Shown one piece after another: positions 31,307-39,766 of a DNA stretch of 64,000 nt. The position numbers and the translations under genes are program-made. Under the pieces are notes generated by a model, which was not told the origin of the DNA, searched no databases, and was given only the letters and a program-made list of their open reading frames with translations. Source of the DNA: a virus; the IMG/VR virus record IMGVR_UViG_3300023184_009074, positions 19,445-83,444 of that record. One strand, given 5' to 3'. The number at the start of each line of letters is the position of its first letter. The stretch's first letter is position 1.

Positions 31307-31747
31307 ATGTATTTAGATAACAGTTTTTCGTTTTTTATATTTGCTTTTGGATGCATAGGCATAACAAGTATTATTGTAGATGGAGAAATATTTAGACCAT
31401 TTAGAGAATATTTGAAAGCCAAAGCTCCAGATTTTATAAGTAAATTATTAAGTTGCTATCAATGTTCTGGGTTTTGGGTCGGTACAATTTTTGGTGGATT
31501 GCTTTTTTGGAACAATTTTTATGTAGAAAGCATTCATGCTACTTTAGCTTTTATATTTCTTGCTGGTGGAGCTTCTAGTGCTTTGAGTTATTTCTGGGCT
31601 TTGTATTTAACATATTTAGAAGCAAATTCTTTGATTAAATTGGATTCCGATCAAAGTTTTGATAACGACAGCAATCAAAGTTTTGATAACGACAGCAATC
31701 AAAGTTTTGATAACGACAGCAATTTGAGAGATCCAAGTAATGGCTGA
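31307..31747 (+). CDS. Membrane protein of the DUF1360 type with tandem-repeat tail
   Basis: Three hydrophobic segments flank the motif L-L-S-C-Y-Q-C-S-G-F-W-V-G, the C-x-x-C-x-G-F-W core of the DUF1360 family, found in phages and bacteria and of unknown function. The last 30 residues are three copies of an acidic octapeptide (Q-S-F-D-N-D-S-N) coded by 24-bp repeats. AAAGGAAGT precedes ATG. It overlaps the next gene by 8 nt. Confidence 0.8.
   Translation: MYLDNSFSFFIFAFGCIGITSIIVDGEIFRPFREYLKAKAPDFISKLLSCYQCSGFWVGTIFGGLLFWNNFYVESIHATLAFIFLAGGASSALSYFWALYLTYLEANSLIKLDSDQSFDNDSNQSFDNDSNQSFDNDSNLRDPSNG
31649..31720 (+). repeat. 24-bp tandem repeat, three copies
   Basis: The unit AATCAAAGTTTTGATAACGA plus CAGC repeats three times (31649-31672, 31673-31696, 31697-31720); the first copy differs at one base. 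It encodes the acidic octapeptide tail of the membrane protein. Copy number is likely variable. Confidence 0.9.
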
Positions 31748-32120
31748 TATTATTAGTTTGTTAGATGTAAAAAGAGCATTGCGTGACAGTGAATTTAGAA
31801 AAGAATTACCATCTTCGTTGTTAGATGATGTTCAAAAATTTTTAAATAATCCTGGATGCGTTTGTAATGTTCCAATATATAGAAAAATAATGAAATTTGG
31901 TGGAGAACAACTCAAGAAATACTTTTCAGAAAAAATACTTGTCACGCCAGAAGAAGAAGAAGCAAAATTAGCAAAAAATAACTGGAGTGTTATAAACTGT
32001 AGTATAGGTGAATTAGAAGCAAATTTAAAAAAATTAAATAAAGGAAGAAAACAAATAGCTATATCAAGATATGAAGACCAAGTTACTGTAATTATAAACG
32101 AATTAGATATTTTATTTTAA
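31740..32120 (+). CDS. Hypothetical protein (126 aa)
   Basis: N-terminal helical region (L-L-D-V-K-R-A-L-R-D-S-E-F-R), a C-V-C pair near residue 41, a basic G-R-K-Q-I-A-I-S-R segment and a beta-strand-like C-terminus (V-T-V-I-I-N-E). It starts inside the membrane protein gene and meets the convergent gene's stop with a 9-nt overlap. No known family. Confidence 0.7.
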   Translation: MADIISLLDVKRALRDSEFRKELPSSLLDDVQKFLNNPGCVCNVPIYRKIMKFGGEQLKKYFSEKILVTPEEEEAKLAKNNWSVINCSIGELEANLKKLNKGRKQIAISRYEDQVTVIINELDILF

Positions 32121-33053
32121 ATTAAAAGTCATTTGATTTTCTATCATTTTTTTACATGAATCTATCATTTTAAGAGGATATTTTTTATACTTTTCTGGAA
32201 TAATAAACCAATCATCATGTATATTTCTATTTTTACCAGATATAATTGCGTACTCGTAAAATTTTAAAGCATGTCTAAAGGCTTTGCTTTCATACCAATA
32301 ATCACCTACAAAACACCAAAATTCAGCCATTTGTGGCATTTTTGCTAAGCAAGTAACAATGTTTTGAATTATTTTATTTTTATCAATATTCTTATACATT
32401 AAAATACTAGAAATATAAAATCTTATTAATATTTCATTTTCTTCTTTAATATTTTTACTAAATAAAAATTTTTCTGCTTCGCAGATAAAATTATCATATT
32501 CTCCATTAATTAAGAAATTCATGGCTTTGTAATAATTTATCTGATTATTCAAAGGTTCTTGAATATGCCATTTTTCAAGTATTTCTTTGTAATTTTTTCT
32601 TTTACAATTTGTTGCATTTATAAAAATACCTTTGTTTAATTCAAATGTTTGGTCTTCTATAGACTCAAATACTTTATTTGAAAAAATAAATTTTTCTTTA
32701 AGACATATTCTAGTTTCTTTAACAATTGTAGTGTCGTAAACAATAGAAATTTTGCAATTTTTATTTTCAACTAATGATTTAATTGATTTAGTAATTAAAA
32801 TTTCTCCAACATTAATACTTAAAAGTAAATTATTTGGCAAGATATGATTGTTTTTATTTCTTAGCTTTGAATAATCTTCTTCCCATGAATTGTCTTTTAT
32901 AATTACAATTGTTGGTTGTTCTTCTATGTCTTTTGGTAATGTCGAAGTAGTGATAATATAAATATCATCAACTTCTTCATTTAAAGAAATTAAAGTTTTC
33001 TTTAAATCTTTGTAGTTTTCATCATGGAATAATATTACTGCGGTTATTTTCAA
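32112..33053 (-). CDS. GT2-like glycosyltransferase with TPR-like C-terminus (313 aa)
   Basis: The N-terminus K-I-T-A-V-I-L-F-H-D-E-N with T-L-I-S-L-N-E-E-V-D-D-I-Y-I-I is typical of GT-A family 2 enzymes. The usual D-x-D is not clear (N-V-G-E is in its place), so donor binding is uncertain. Residues about 170-290 are paired helices resembling TPR units (A-M-N-F-L-I-N-G-E-Y-D, A-L-K-F-Y-E-Y-A-I-I-S-G). Upstream genes overlap it by 32 nt. Confidence 0.65.
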   Translation of the reverse strand: MKITAVILFHDENYKDLKKTLISLNEEVDDIYIITTSTLPKDIEEQPTIVIIKDNSWEEDYSKLRNKNNHILPNNLLLSINVGEILITKSIKSLVENKNCKISIVYDTTIVKETRICLKEKFIFSNKVFESIEDQTFELNKGIFINATNCKRKNYKEILEKWHIQEPLNNQINYYKAMNFLINGEYDNFICEAEKFLFSKNIKEENEILIRFYISSILMYKNIDKNKIIQNIVTCLAKMPQMAEFWCFVGDYWYESKAFRHALKFYEYAIISGKNRNIHDDWFIIPEKYKKYPLKMIDSCKKMIENQMTFNLK

Positions 33054-33210
33054 CTTTATTGTTCTCTACTATTATTTGATTGAAAATATTAGCATGATTC
33101 TTTAAATTGTTCTTTTCGTAATAATCTCTTATTTCTGATAAATCTTTTAAGCTAAATGGATTATTAAAAAGATTTATTAGATTATTGTAAAAATTTTTAA
33201 TCATTGTCAA
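33022..33210 (-). CDS. Small protein between gp55 and a glycosyltransferase (62 aa)
   Basis: It overlaps gp55 upstream by 14 nt and the glycosyltransferase downstream by 32 nt, which fits a translationally coupled operon. It is Asn-rich and helical (S-L-K-D-L-S-E-I-R-D-Y-Y-E-K) with no family recognised. Confidence 0.6.
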   Translation of the reverse strand: MTMIKNFYNNLINLFNNPFSLKDLSEIRDYYEKNNLKNHANIFNQIIVENNKVENNRSNIIP

Positions 33211-33718
33211 AATTATTATTTCTATAATAGTTTTCTTTTATTTTCATAGAATAAGTACTCGACATTGATTTTTGATACATATCATTTATTCTACGCTTCA
33301 ATTCTTGGTAATTTCTAGCTGCTCTATACAATTGTTTAAAATGATTCAGAATACATGTAGTCATATAATTAAAAGCTTTACCCTTTGCAGGATCGAATTT
33401 TTCTGCTCTTTCAAAACAAATTACAACTCCTTCTTGAATAGAATCATCTTGATCTATATGGCTGAACTTTGCGTATTTAACGATGTTCTCTGACAAAGTG
33501 TAGAAAGCTTTAGCTAATTCAGTTTGTGCTTCTAAATGGCTTTTCTGAGCTTCTAATGGCTGAGTAAGCGGTATGAATAAAACTTTATCTTTGCTGTTTT
33601 TTTTATGTATTTCTACATCTTCATGAAGTATTTCATATTTTAATTTATTTTTTTTCGTTTCTTGAAAATTAATAATTAATTTTTCAAATGTCCTGTTATT
33701 TAAATATTCATTGCTCAT
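33197..33718 (-). CDS. 55: gp55-like late-gene sigma factor
   Basis: T4 gp55 is a reduced sigma-70 homologue that binds host RNA polymerase and recognises the TATAAATA late promoter. Here residues about 85-150 carry the sigma region 2 core: D-D-S-I-Q-E-G-V-V-I-C-F-E-R-A-E-K-F-D-P-A, then F-N-Y-M-T-T-C-I-L-N-H-F and a basic helix R-A-A-R-N-Y. As in gp55, no region 4 is present. The 173 aa are close to T4 gp55 (185). TAAATA-type boxes at many gene starts in this window are plausible targets. Confidence 0.88.
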   Translation of the reverse strand: MSNEYLNNRTFEKLIINFQETKKNKLKYEILHEDVEIHKKNSKDKVLFIPLTQPLEAQKSHLEAQTELAKAFYTLSENIVKYAKFSHIDQDDSIQEGVVICFERAEKFDPAKGKAFNYMTTCILNHFKQLYRAARNYQELKRRINDMYQKSMSSTYSMKIKENYYRNNNFDND

Positions 33719-33782
33719 TAAGATAAAATAGTTTGTTTTTTATAATTTATACGATAAAATATTATATAACGAAAGGATAAAT

Positions 33783-34022
33783 GTGATAAAAGATTTTATT
33801 GAAATTTTAGAAAGACAAGAACTTTTACAAAAAATTGAAGATGCTGGATTTAAACAAATCATAGATACTTTGCTTTTGAACGAAAATAAAGTTTATACAA
33901 AAAAAGGAAGGCTTAATAAAAGTGGTGCATGTAGAATTTTAAAATGTAAACCAAAAGACTTAGAAGATTTGCTTAAAAAATTTCGTGATATTATTAATGC
34001 TAACCAATTCTTGGAAAAGTAA
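33783..34022 (+). CDS. Small conserved phage-type protein with K-x-G-R-L-N-K-S-G-A-C-R motif (79 aa)
   Basis: The start is GTG, supported by GAAAGGA 5 nt upstream. The C-terminal half reads Y-T-K-K-G-R-L-N-K-S-G-A-C-R and then L-x-x-L-L-K-K-F-R-D-I-I, a compact, probably DNA- or RNA-binding helical unit that I associate with small proteins of T4-like phages. It diverges from the gp55 gene; a part in late transcription, as with T4 gp33, is possible but not shown by the sequence. Confidence 0.75.
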   Translation: MIKDFIEILERQELLQKIEDAGFKQIIDTLLLNENKVYTKKGRLNKSGACRILKCKPKDLEDLLKKFRDIINANQFLEK

Positions 34023-34025
34023 TTT

Positions 34026-34526
34026 TTAGTCATTAAAATACGCCCTGTCATATTTTAATGACAGGGAGATATTTAAAATATCATTGCTACTCATGTCTAA
34101 ATCATCAAAATTAATTTCTTCAGGATATGAATTTTCAAAAGTCCAGCTTTCTATTGTGTTTCCACAACCATCAAGCATGGTTAAAAGTGCTTGTTTTTTA
34201 TATTTGGCATCAAGTACATAATTATAATTTCCATCTTTTGGGTTGTAAAAAGGTTTAATCCAATTTGTCCAAATAGGATTCATATTACACTTCGTATCAT
34301 ATAAAACAATATTAATTGGTTTCCATTCAGGCTTAACTGGAAATGATATTGTTTCATTTAAATGTTCAAATGTTTGTGATTTAAAACTTAAGGTTGGTCT
34401 AGCTCCTTTGTTTGGTAAAAGAGCATTAACGCTACCTCCAATAATATTATCAATAGAAAATAACCAACGAAACTTTCTTTTAAAAGTTGCATTACTTAAA
34501 TTTCCTAACCCCATTTGATATGCCAT
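34026..34526 (-). CDS. gp19-like tail tube protein, copy 2 (166 aa)
   Basis: It shares with the next tail tube gene the opening M-x-x-Q-M-G-L-G-x-L-x, F-K-R-K-F-R-W, L-T-M-L-D-G-C-G-N-T-I and the end I-N-F-x-x-L-D-x-S-S-N-D. The 166 aa match T4 gp19 (163), which stacks to form the inner tail tube. A hairpin-forming inverted repeat spans the last codons. It may form the main tube, a tail tip or a tube terminator. Two paralogues side by side suggest divided roles. Confidence 0.85.
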   Translation of the reverse strand: MAYQMGLGNLSNATFKRKFRWLFSIDNIIGGSVNALLPNKGARPTLSFKSQTFEHLNETISFPVKPEWKPINIVLYDTKCNMNPIWTNWIKPFYNPKDGNYNYVLDAKYKKQALLTMLDGCGNTIESWTFENSYPEEINFDDLDMSSNDILNISLSLKYDRAYFND

Positions 34527-34550
34527 ATGATTATATAGTAGTTTAAATAA

Positions 34551-34582
34551 AAAAAGCTTGCATTATTAAATGCAAGCTTTTT
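34551..34582 (-). terminator. Hairpin terminator between the two tail tube genes
   Basis: AAAAAGCTTGCAT (34551-34563) pairs with ATGCAAGCTTTTT (34570-34582), a perfect 13-bp stem with a T-run on the minus transcript. It lies after the stop at 34603, so the second tube gene needs its own promoter. Confidence 0.9.
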
Positions 34583-34602
34583 ATTAAATAATTGAGTATT
34601 AC

Positions 34603-35244
34603 TCAACCAGTTGGTTGAGTTTGATTTCCAACAGAGCCAGGTTGTTTCTCGTCAAATGTTCCACAGCCAGCACAATAAATATCGAAATCTTTAGCACAGG
34701 CACTATTGGGAATGTATTGAAAGTTTCTGTATCTTAAAGTCACATCAATTGTACATTCATCATTTGAAGAATAATCTAATTCTCCAAAATTTATTTGAGT
34801 AGGCCAACAATCTAGATAAATAAATTTATCAATAGTATTGCCACAGCCATCAAGCATAGTTAATACCCCTTCATCGGCAGTGTAACCACCAATAGTAGCT
34901 TGTTTTGAAGATTGACTTAGACCAATAGGATCTGTAAAGTTATACACAGTTGCCAACCAAGTAAATAAGCTTGATATAACATCGCCACCTTCACCACTTG
35001 CTATATCATAATAAGTTACTTGAGTAGTATCAGGAGTTCCTTTGCCAGGAATCCACATTTTTCCATTTAAATAATTAATTTCAGTTTCTTCAATTGTTAA
35101 GCTTGGCCTATTTGCAGCCTTAACAAAAGATGGTGCTATGTATTTTTTTCTACAAACATTAAAAAATTCCATAGTCCAACGAAATTTTCTTTTGAAAATA
35201 TTATCAGCAGTTCCCAGTAACCCTAAACCCATTTGTGTTGCCAT
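34603..35244 (-). CDS. 19: gp19-like tail tube protein, copy 1 (213 aa)
   Basis: Opening M-A-T-Q-M-G-L-G-L-L-G-T-A-D-N-I-F-K-R-K-F-R-W and the segment V-L-T-M-L-D-G-C-G-N-T-I-D-K-F, with Q-I-N-F-G-E-L-D-Y-S-S-N-D-E, identify a T4 gp19-type tube protein. It is longer than its neighbour mainly through an insert near residues 65-115 and a Cys-containing tail (D-I-Y-C-A-G-C-G). It directly follows the sheath gene, as gene 19 follows 18 in T4. AAGGAGAAAAAA precedes ATG. Confidence 0.9.
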   Translation of the reverse strand: MATQMGLGLLGTADNIFKRKFRWTMEFFNVCRKKYIAPSFVKAANRPSLTIEETEINYLNGKMWIPGKGTPDTTQVTYYDIASGEGGDVISSLFTWLATVYNFTDPIGLSQSSKQATIGGYTADEGVLTMLDGCGNTIDKFIYLDCWPTQINFGELDYSSNDECTIDVTLRYRNFQYIPNSACAKDFDIYCAGCGTFDEKQPGSVGNQTQPTG

Positions 35245-35270
35245 TTTTTTCTCCTTGTCTTAAATTTAAA

Positions 35271-37607
35271 TTAAATAGTGCCAGTTCTTTGTATTGTAAA
35301 TTCAATAAATATGAATTCTACTGCCTTAGTTGGAATTATGCCAATTTTTGCTCTCAATTCGTTTCTATCAATAACATCAGGAGTATTTAGCTTTTCATCG
35401 CATTCAACTGTGTAAGCAATTAATCCTCTTTGTATTAATACAGAATCTAATATTCTTTTTGCTAATGAAACAAATTGACTTCTTGTTGATTCATCGTTAG
35501 GTTCAAACAATAGTGATTTTGCACTATTTTTAATTTGTCTTTCAACATAAAACATCATTCTGCGAACATTTACTCGATCAAGAGCAGTTGGTCGCCTTTG
35601 TAATGTTTTCTGTCCGAATATTACAAAACCATTGGTGTCAGCAAATGTAACAATAGGATTTATAGCATTGCCATTGCCATACATCAGATCTCTTTCTGCT
35701 AAGGTTGGCCTATTGTAAACATCTAAAACATTATTTAAAACACCTCTGGTAAGACCAGCAGGAGCATACCAAGGACCAGCATTATTATCGTTTTGTGCAT
35801 AAACGCCACAAACAGAACCGCTTGGTGGAACCCAAACATTAATTCCATTGTCTGCATCGTTAATCATTAACCAAGGCCAGTACAAAGCTGCGAAGTCAGT
35901 ATTTAAAGGGAAACTATTTAGTGGATGAACACCATTTGCCCATTGAATAATTTCACGAACAGTTAATCCAAAAGGTGGATCAATTATTGCAAAAGCATCT
36001 CCACGCTCTGTACACATATCAATCAAGGCCTTGACAACTCTTGTTGAGGAATGCCCAGGAACTGCTACGACATCAATTGTTAGCTGATCTGGCTCACTTA
36101 ATGCCCAAAGACCAGTATAAGATATGCGATTTCCAATCAAAAGTGAATCTTGATCATCTGGATCAGGTGGAATACCATCAGTTCCCCCAGTTAAAACAGA
36201 TCCAGCTGGGCTATTGTTTGCTGGTGGAGCAGCAACAAGTGTATTATCAATAGCTCTTATATAGTCACTAACAAGATTCAAGTAAGTTTCAATATAATAA
36301 CGACTGCCAGGATTCTTTGATAATTGACCCCAAGCTTCGACTTGAAATCCTTTGTTGAAAACCAAAAGATTAAAATTACCAGTCTCAGGATCGTTTTCAA
36401 TAAGAATAGAAGTATCATTTCCATCAATACCAGCTGAATCAGCAGTAATAGTCATGCTAACATCAGTTGTCGAAGAAACGCCATTAATTATACCTAAAGT
36501 ATCAACATTTATATCTGAACTGCTTCCAGCAGGAGAAACACCGATTGCTGTAGTTCCAGTAAATCCAAATACAACTGATGCAGTTGCATTTGTTTTTATT
36601 AAAATTTTTGCATCTCTACCATTATGAAGAGTTTCAAATGCTAATTTATCTCCAATGGCTTTTGCATAAAAACCACCTGGTAAGTTTAATATCTCAGTAT
36701 TGATTGCCGATACTACATCTGCAATTACTTGATTAGATCCTTCAATTGAAGCAAGAGATATAACTTGAATTACTCCATCAATATTTGGATTATCAGTTCC
36801 ATCTACTACTATTTCTAAACTTTGACTAGTAAGACCAGTAAAATCATAGCTGCCATCTGCTTGATAAGGATCGGAAGTTGGGTATTTAGAAGAAGCACCA
36901 GTACTTTCAGCTGTCATCATTCCAGTTCCAAGACCAACTTCACTATTTTCGCCATAAAGTGAATTTAAAACAGAAACAAATTCAATAGAGGCTTCGTTTC
37001 CATATGCCCAAACTGATTTTACGCCAAGGGTATCGCTGAAGCCATCAGTATAAACGAAGAATTCAATACCGTCAATATCTGGAATTAATTGATCGTTTAA
37101 TAAGTTTACAATTTCAGCAGCTGTATAAGTTCCTGTTGGAACTACAACAATTTTTGAAGCCAAAGTTCCATTTAGTTTCCATCTAAAGAAACTATCGTTA
37201 GAAATTACATAGGTATTGTAAGCTCCAATATAGTTTGAATGAATTTCTACAACAGAACCAGCAGCAGTCAAATCAACGCTTGCAGTCGTTGCAGCGTAAT
37301 CAACAACAGTATTTGTTTCTGCAACTCTTAAAATATAACAAGCTTGTGAAGATCTAAGATATTGTGAAGCAGCATAAATAAGATAAGGATCGCCAGTATC
37401 AGGATGTGCATAGCCAAAAACTCTAGTTAAATCATTTTGGTTATTAATAAGTGTAGGTAGATTGATTGGGCCTTTTGATGCAAATCCAACGAAAGCCCCA
37501 ATGGTTCCGCTTTGAAGAGTATCTCCATAAAAGCTTAAGTCTCTCTCAGCAATTCTTACTGAAGGACTAATAGTATTTGAAGGTGGAAAGCCTTTTAATA
37601 ATGCCAT
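35271..37607 (-). CDS. 18: Contractile tail sheath protein gp18
   Basis: The protein forms the contractile outer tail. N-terminus S-N-T-I-S-P-S-V-R-I-A-E-R-D-L-S and G-A-F-V-G-F-A-S-K-G-P correspond to the T4 sheath opening. The C-terminal domain (V-N-V-R-R-M-M-F-Y-V-E-R-Q-I and a final E-F-I-F-I-E-F-T-I-Q-R) is the conserved inner domain that contacts the tube. The 778 aa exceed T4 gp18 (659), with extra beta-rich mid-region (about 250-480) likely exposed on the surface. GGGAGAAAAATC precedes ATG. Confidence 0.95.
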   Translation of the reverse strand: MALLKGFPPSNTISPSVRIAERDLSFYGDTLQSGTIGAFVGFASKGPINLPTLINNQNDLTRVFGYAHPDTGDPYLIYAASQYLRSSQACYILRVAETNTVVDYAATTASVDLTAAGSVVEIHSNYIGAYNTYVISNDSFFRWKLNGTLASKIVVVPTGTYTAAEIVNLLNDQLIPDIDGIEFFVYTDGFSDTLGVKSVWAYGNEASIEFVSVLNSLYGENSEVGLGTGMMTAESTGASSKYPTSDPYQADGSYDFTGLTSQSLEIVVDGTDNPNIDGVIQVISLASIEGSNQVIADVVSAINTEILNLPGGFYAKAIGDKLAFETLHNGRDAKILIKTNATASVVFGFTGTTAIGVSPAGSSSDINVDTLGIINGVSSTTDVSMTITADSAGIDGNDTSILIENDPETGNFNLLVFNKGFQVEAWGQLSKNPGSRYYIETYLNLVSDYIRAIDNTLVAAPPANNSPAGSVLTGGTDGIPPDPDDQDSLLIGNRISYTGLWALSEPDQLTIDVVAVPGHSSTRVVKALIDMCTERGDAFAIIDPPFGLTVREIIQWANGVHPLNSFPLNTDFAALYWPWLMINDADNGINVWVPPSGSVCGVYAQNDNNAGPWYAPAGLTRGVLNNVLDVYNRPTLAERDLMYGNGNAINPIVTFADTNGFVIFGQKTLQRRPTALDRVNVRRMMFYVERQIKNSAKSLLFEPNDESTRSQFVSLAKRILDSVLIQRGLIAYTVECDEKLNTPDVIDRNELRAKIGIIPTKAVEFIFIEFTIQRTGTI

Positions 37608-37626
37608 GATTTTTCTCCCTTTTTTC

Positions 37627-37827
37627 TTATACGGTTCGTTTAGTAGTAATTAATCCTGCTTCAACAGCACGATCTATATATTCAGTTGCTCTTTCATCTT
37701 GTAACAAAAAAATATTATTTTTTTTGCCAATTCCTGGAATATTCAAGCAAGTGAATGAATTTGGTATTTTTGTAGATTTAACTACAATTTGCACTGGGTA
37801 TTTTTTCTTGTTTGTAATTTCAATCAT
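37627..37827 (-). CDS. Small protein between gp15-like and sheath genes (66 aa)
   Basis: A beta-rich short protein (V-Q-I-V-V-K-S-T-K, N-I-P-G-I-G-K-K-N-N-I-F-L-L-Q-D-E-R-A-T-E-Y) ending in G-L-I-T-T-K-R. It overlaps the gp15-like stop by 4 nt and sits 20 nt before the sheath gene, so it belongs to the tail operon. Comparable small proteins sit beside sheath genes in other contractile phages; role unknown. Confidence 0.7.
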   Translation of the reverse strand: MIEITNKKKYPVQIVVKSTKIPNSFTCLNIPGIGKKNNIFLLQDERATEYIDRAVEAGLITTKRTV

Positions 37828-38816
37828 TTACTTAACTCCTTAACCGATTCTTCAATTCTTCCGATTACTTCTGTAATGTCTTCTTCCTTTAAGCCATTTA
37901 CAAATTCTGTTCTTGTTTCCAAAACAGTTTTTTTTCTCACAAGAGGTTGTGCTACATAAGTCTCGGCAGTCAATGAGATTTCATATTTTATGACTCTTAA
38001 TGCAGCATCACCTGGTTCTTGATTTAGGTTATTTGCAATCGAATCAAGCTTAACTGGAATCTCCCAATTAATACCTCGTACAGTTATATATGAAATAGGT
38101 GAGAATTTTAAAAAAATTTGTTCTAAAATTTGATTAATATCTTCAACATACAAAGTCCATATTCCTAATTTATAAGAAACATCAATTGGTATTCCTCTTG
38201 AAACTCCAAAGACTGTATCTTTTTCATATTTTTCAGATCCATAAAAACTTGGCTTGCCTTTTACATCTCTAAGATAATTTACTGCTGCATGATATGTATA
38301 ACGATTTTGATTGAAAGAATACCCAGTGCTACTTATAGACATCATTGGAATTCTTATTCTATCAACAACTAATGTATCGTCTTTTCTTGCGTTTTCTTGG
38401 AGCATAAAAGCAACGGCTCTTTCTTGTGTGCCCCAGATAATAGGAATTGGATGTGCTTTGCCAGATTCATCTATAACAACTATATTTCTAAACAATCCCA
38501 TTACAGCTTCATCTGTTCCACGCAAAGATTTTGCATATCTAAAAACTGTATCACGCACTGGAGTTTCTAGATCATTTATAATTTTTCCACTTTGAATTGG
38601 ATCGCAATTATTTTCTTGCCCTAAATTTGTTTTTGTATTTTGCGAATCAGTAAACCAACTTTCTTTAGCTCCATCTACATTATTTTGATTTAAAGGATCT
38701 TTATTACAGTAACCAGGAGGCGGATCAATATTATTGCTTTGTCCTAAAGGACTTTTGCAATTGATATTGTTTAGTGCTTCTTCTGAAGAATTAATTTGTG
38801 GACCAAAATTTTTCAT
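37824..38816 (-). CDS. 15: gp15-like tail terminator / sheath stabiliser
   Basis: T4 gp15 caps the tail and joins it to the neck. Shared pattern with T4 gp15: V-P-I/I-P-I after the N-terminal helix, a long I-P-x-M-S-I-S-S-T-G-Y-S-F-N-Q segment, and Y-K-L-G-I-W-T-L-Y-V-E-D-I-N-Q-I-L-E-Q-I followed by F-S-P. The first 85 residues are an extra Asn/Gln/Pro-rich region with N-x-x-P-L-x-Q repeats not found in T4. Position ahead of sheath and tube supports the call. An AAAAGGTTTTAAA site precedes ATG. Confidence 0.82.
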   Translation of the reverse strand: MKNFGPQINSSEEALNNINCKSPLGQSNNIDPPPGYCNKDPLNQNNVDGAKESWFTDSQNTKTNLGQENNCDPIQSGKIINDLETPVRDTVFRYAKSLRGTDEAVMGLFRNIVVIDESGKAHPIPIIWGTQERAVAFMLQENARKDDTLVVDRIRIPMMSISSTGYSFNQNRYTYHAAVNYLRDVKGKPSFYGSEKYEKDTVFGVSRGIPIDVSYKLGIWTLYVEDINQILEQIFLKFSPISYITVRGINWEIPVKLDSIANNLNQEPGDAALRVIKYEISLTAETYVAQPLVRKKTVLETRTEFVNGLKEEDITEVIGRIEESVKELSK

Positions 38817-38847
38817 TTTAAAACCTTTTAAATATTTATTATAACAT

Positions 38848-38855
38848 AATAAATA
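38848..38855 (+). promoter_or_regulatory. Late-type -10 box AATAAATA, 4 nt before ATG
   Basis: AATAAATA then AATT then ATG at 38860. No Shine-Dalgarno. It lies in the 43-nt gap between divergent genes. Confidence 0.55.
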
Positions 38856-38859
38856 AATT

Positions 38860-39081
38860 ATGATTAATTTTAAAGAATGGTTAAAATTACAAGAATATGC
38901 TTTTCATAATTATTTTGGACCACTTACTGGAACAGGGGTAAACGATGAACCTTTTTCAAAAGCAGGTGTGCGTTCTAAATATATTGGACCAGCAGATACA
39001 TTCAGTTCTAATGGAATAGAGAACACTCCTGAATGTTTATATTTAAAAAAACATTGTCCCAAGAAACATAAAAGGAAATAA
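38860..39081 (+). CDS. Head-targeted-like small protein (73 aa)
   Basis: The start M-I-N-F-K-E-W-L-K-L-Q-E-Y-A matches the motif, with L-Q-E at residues 10-12. The body is Gly/Ser/Pro-rich (H-N-Y-F-G-P-L-T-G-T-G) and the C-terminus is strongly basic with two Cys (E-C-L-Y-L-K-K-H-C-P-K-K-H-K-R-K), which could contact packaged DNA. It overlaps the next gene's start by one base. Confidence 0.8.
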   Translation: MINFKEWLKLQEYAFHNYFGPLTGTGVNDEPFSKAGVRSKYIGPADTFSSNGIENTPECLYLKKHCPKKHKRK

Positions 39082-39359
39082 TGGCATCATTAGGATTTTT
39101 AATTGAAAAGCTTTCTAAATCTACAGATTCAAACAAAGAAGAAAAAATAAAAGAAATAATATCTTTTGGTAAAAATATTCGTGATGATTTTTGGGATGAT
39201 TTTATTTTATTATTAAATGATCCTGATGGATTGTCTGCATTATTAGGAGTATCAGAAGATTTAATTGTAACATGGCATAGTAAAATTAAAAAATATTTAA
39301 ATGATAAAGATGATGAATTAGAGATATATAAAAAAAGAAGAAAAATTTTAAAAAATTGA
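39081..39359 (+). CDS. Hypothetical helical protein (92 aa)
   Basis: The ATG overlaps the preceding stop (TAATG), so translation is coupled. The sequence is helical and charged, with a central acidic D-D-F-W-D-D-F-I-L-L-L segment and a basic C-terminus (Y-K-K-R-R-K-I-L-K). No family recognised; found between two targeting-motif proteins. Confidence 0.72.
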   Translation: MASLGFLIEKLSKSTDSNKEEKIKEIISFGKNIRDDFWDDFILLLNDPDGLSALLGVSEDLIVTWHSKIKKYLNDKDDELEIYKKRRKILKN

Positions 39360-39369
39360 AAGGAAAAAA

Positions 39370-39744
39370 ATGAAGAAATTTAATTCTTGGTTAAATGAAA
39401 GTAAGTTTGAGGAAAAAAATATTATTAAAGAGGTTGATTTTAATAGTCCTTTCGCAAATATAAATAGACTTTCTTCATTGGAAAAAACTCCTCTTAAGAA
39501 ATTTCAAAGAACCATTCAAGATTTAAAGGAAAAACACGGTAGTGATTTTAAAAGTACAGCATCTAACAACAGAGCGATGCTTCTTAATAGTATAAGTTTA
39601 GTTCCATATGATAATGTTGATGATTTTATGAGGGATTGGAATTATGTGAAAAATCATGTATCTCATACAGAAGATTTGAAAGTAGATAATCCTGTAGAGT
39701 TAGATAATTCTATAAAAGATGATTTAAATGTCGATAGAAAATAA
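39370..39744 (+). CDS. Head-targeted-like protein (124 aa)
   Basis: M-K-K-F-N-S-W-L-N-E-S-K is among the closest matches to the T4 peptide, with L-N-E at residues 8-10. The body is charged and helical; no enzyme motif. AAAGGAAAAAA precedes ATG. It is third in a small plus-strand operon with 38860 and 39081. Inferred internal capsid protein. Confidence 0.8.
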   Translation: MKKFNSWLNESKFEEKNIIKEVDFNSPFANINRLSSLEKTPLKKFQRTIQDLKEKHGSDFKSTASNNRAMLLNSISLVPYDNVDDFMRDWNYVKNHVSHTEDLKVDNPVELDNSIKDDLNVDRK

Positions 39745-39766
39745 AGAATTAATACTTTTTTAATTA

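Noticed and set aside
33783-34022. Calling the 79-aa protein gp33 (late co-activator)
   Set aside because: It lies beside the gp55-like gene but does not resemble the T4 gp33 sequence I recall; position alone is not enough.
34043-34066. CCCTGTCAT/ATGACAGGG inverted repeat as a terminator
   Set aside because: It lies inside the last codons of the tail tube gene and is not followed directly by a clean T-run on the minus strand; it may be a transcript-stabilising hairpin but I cannot show it.
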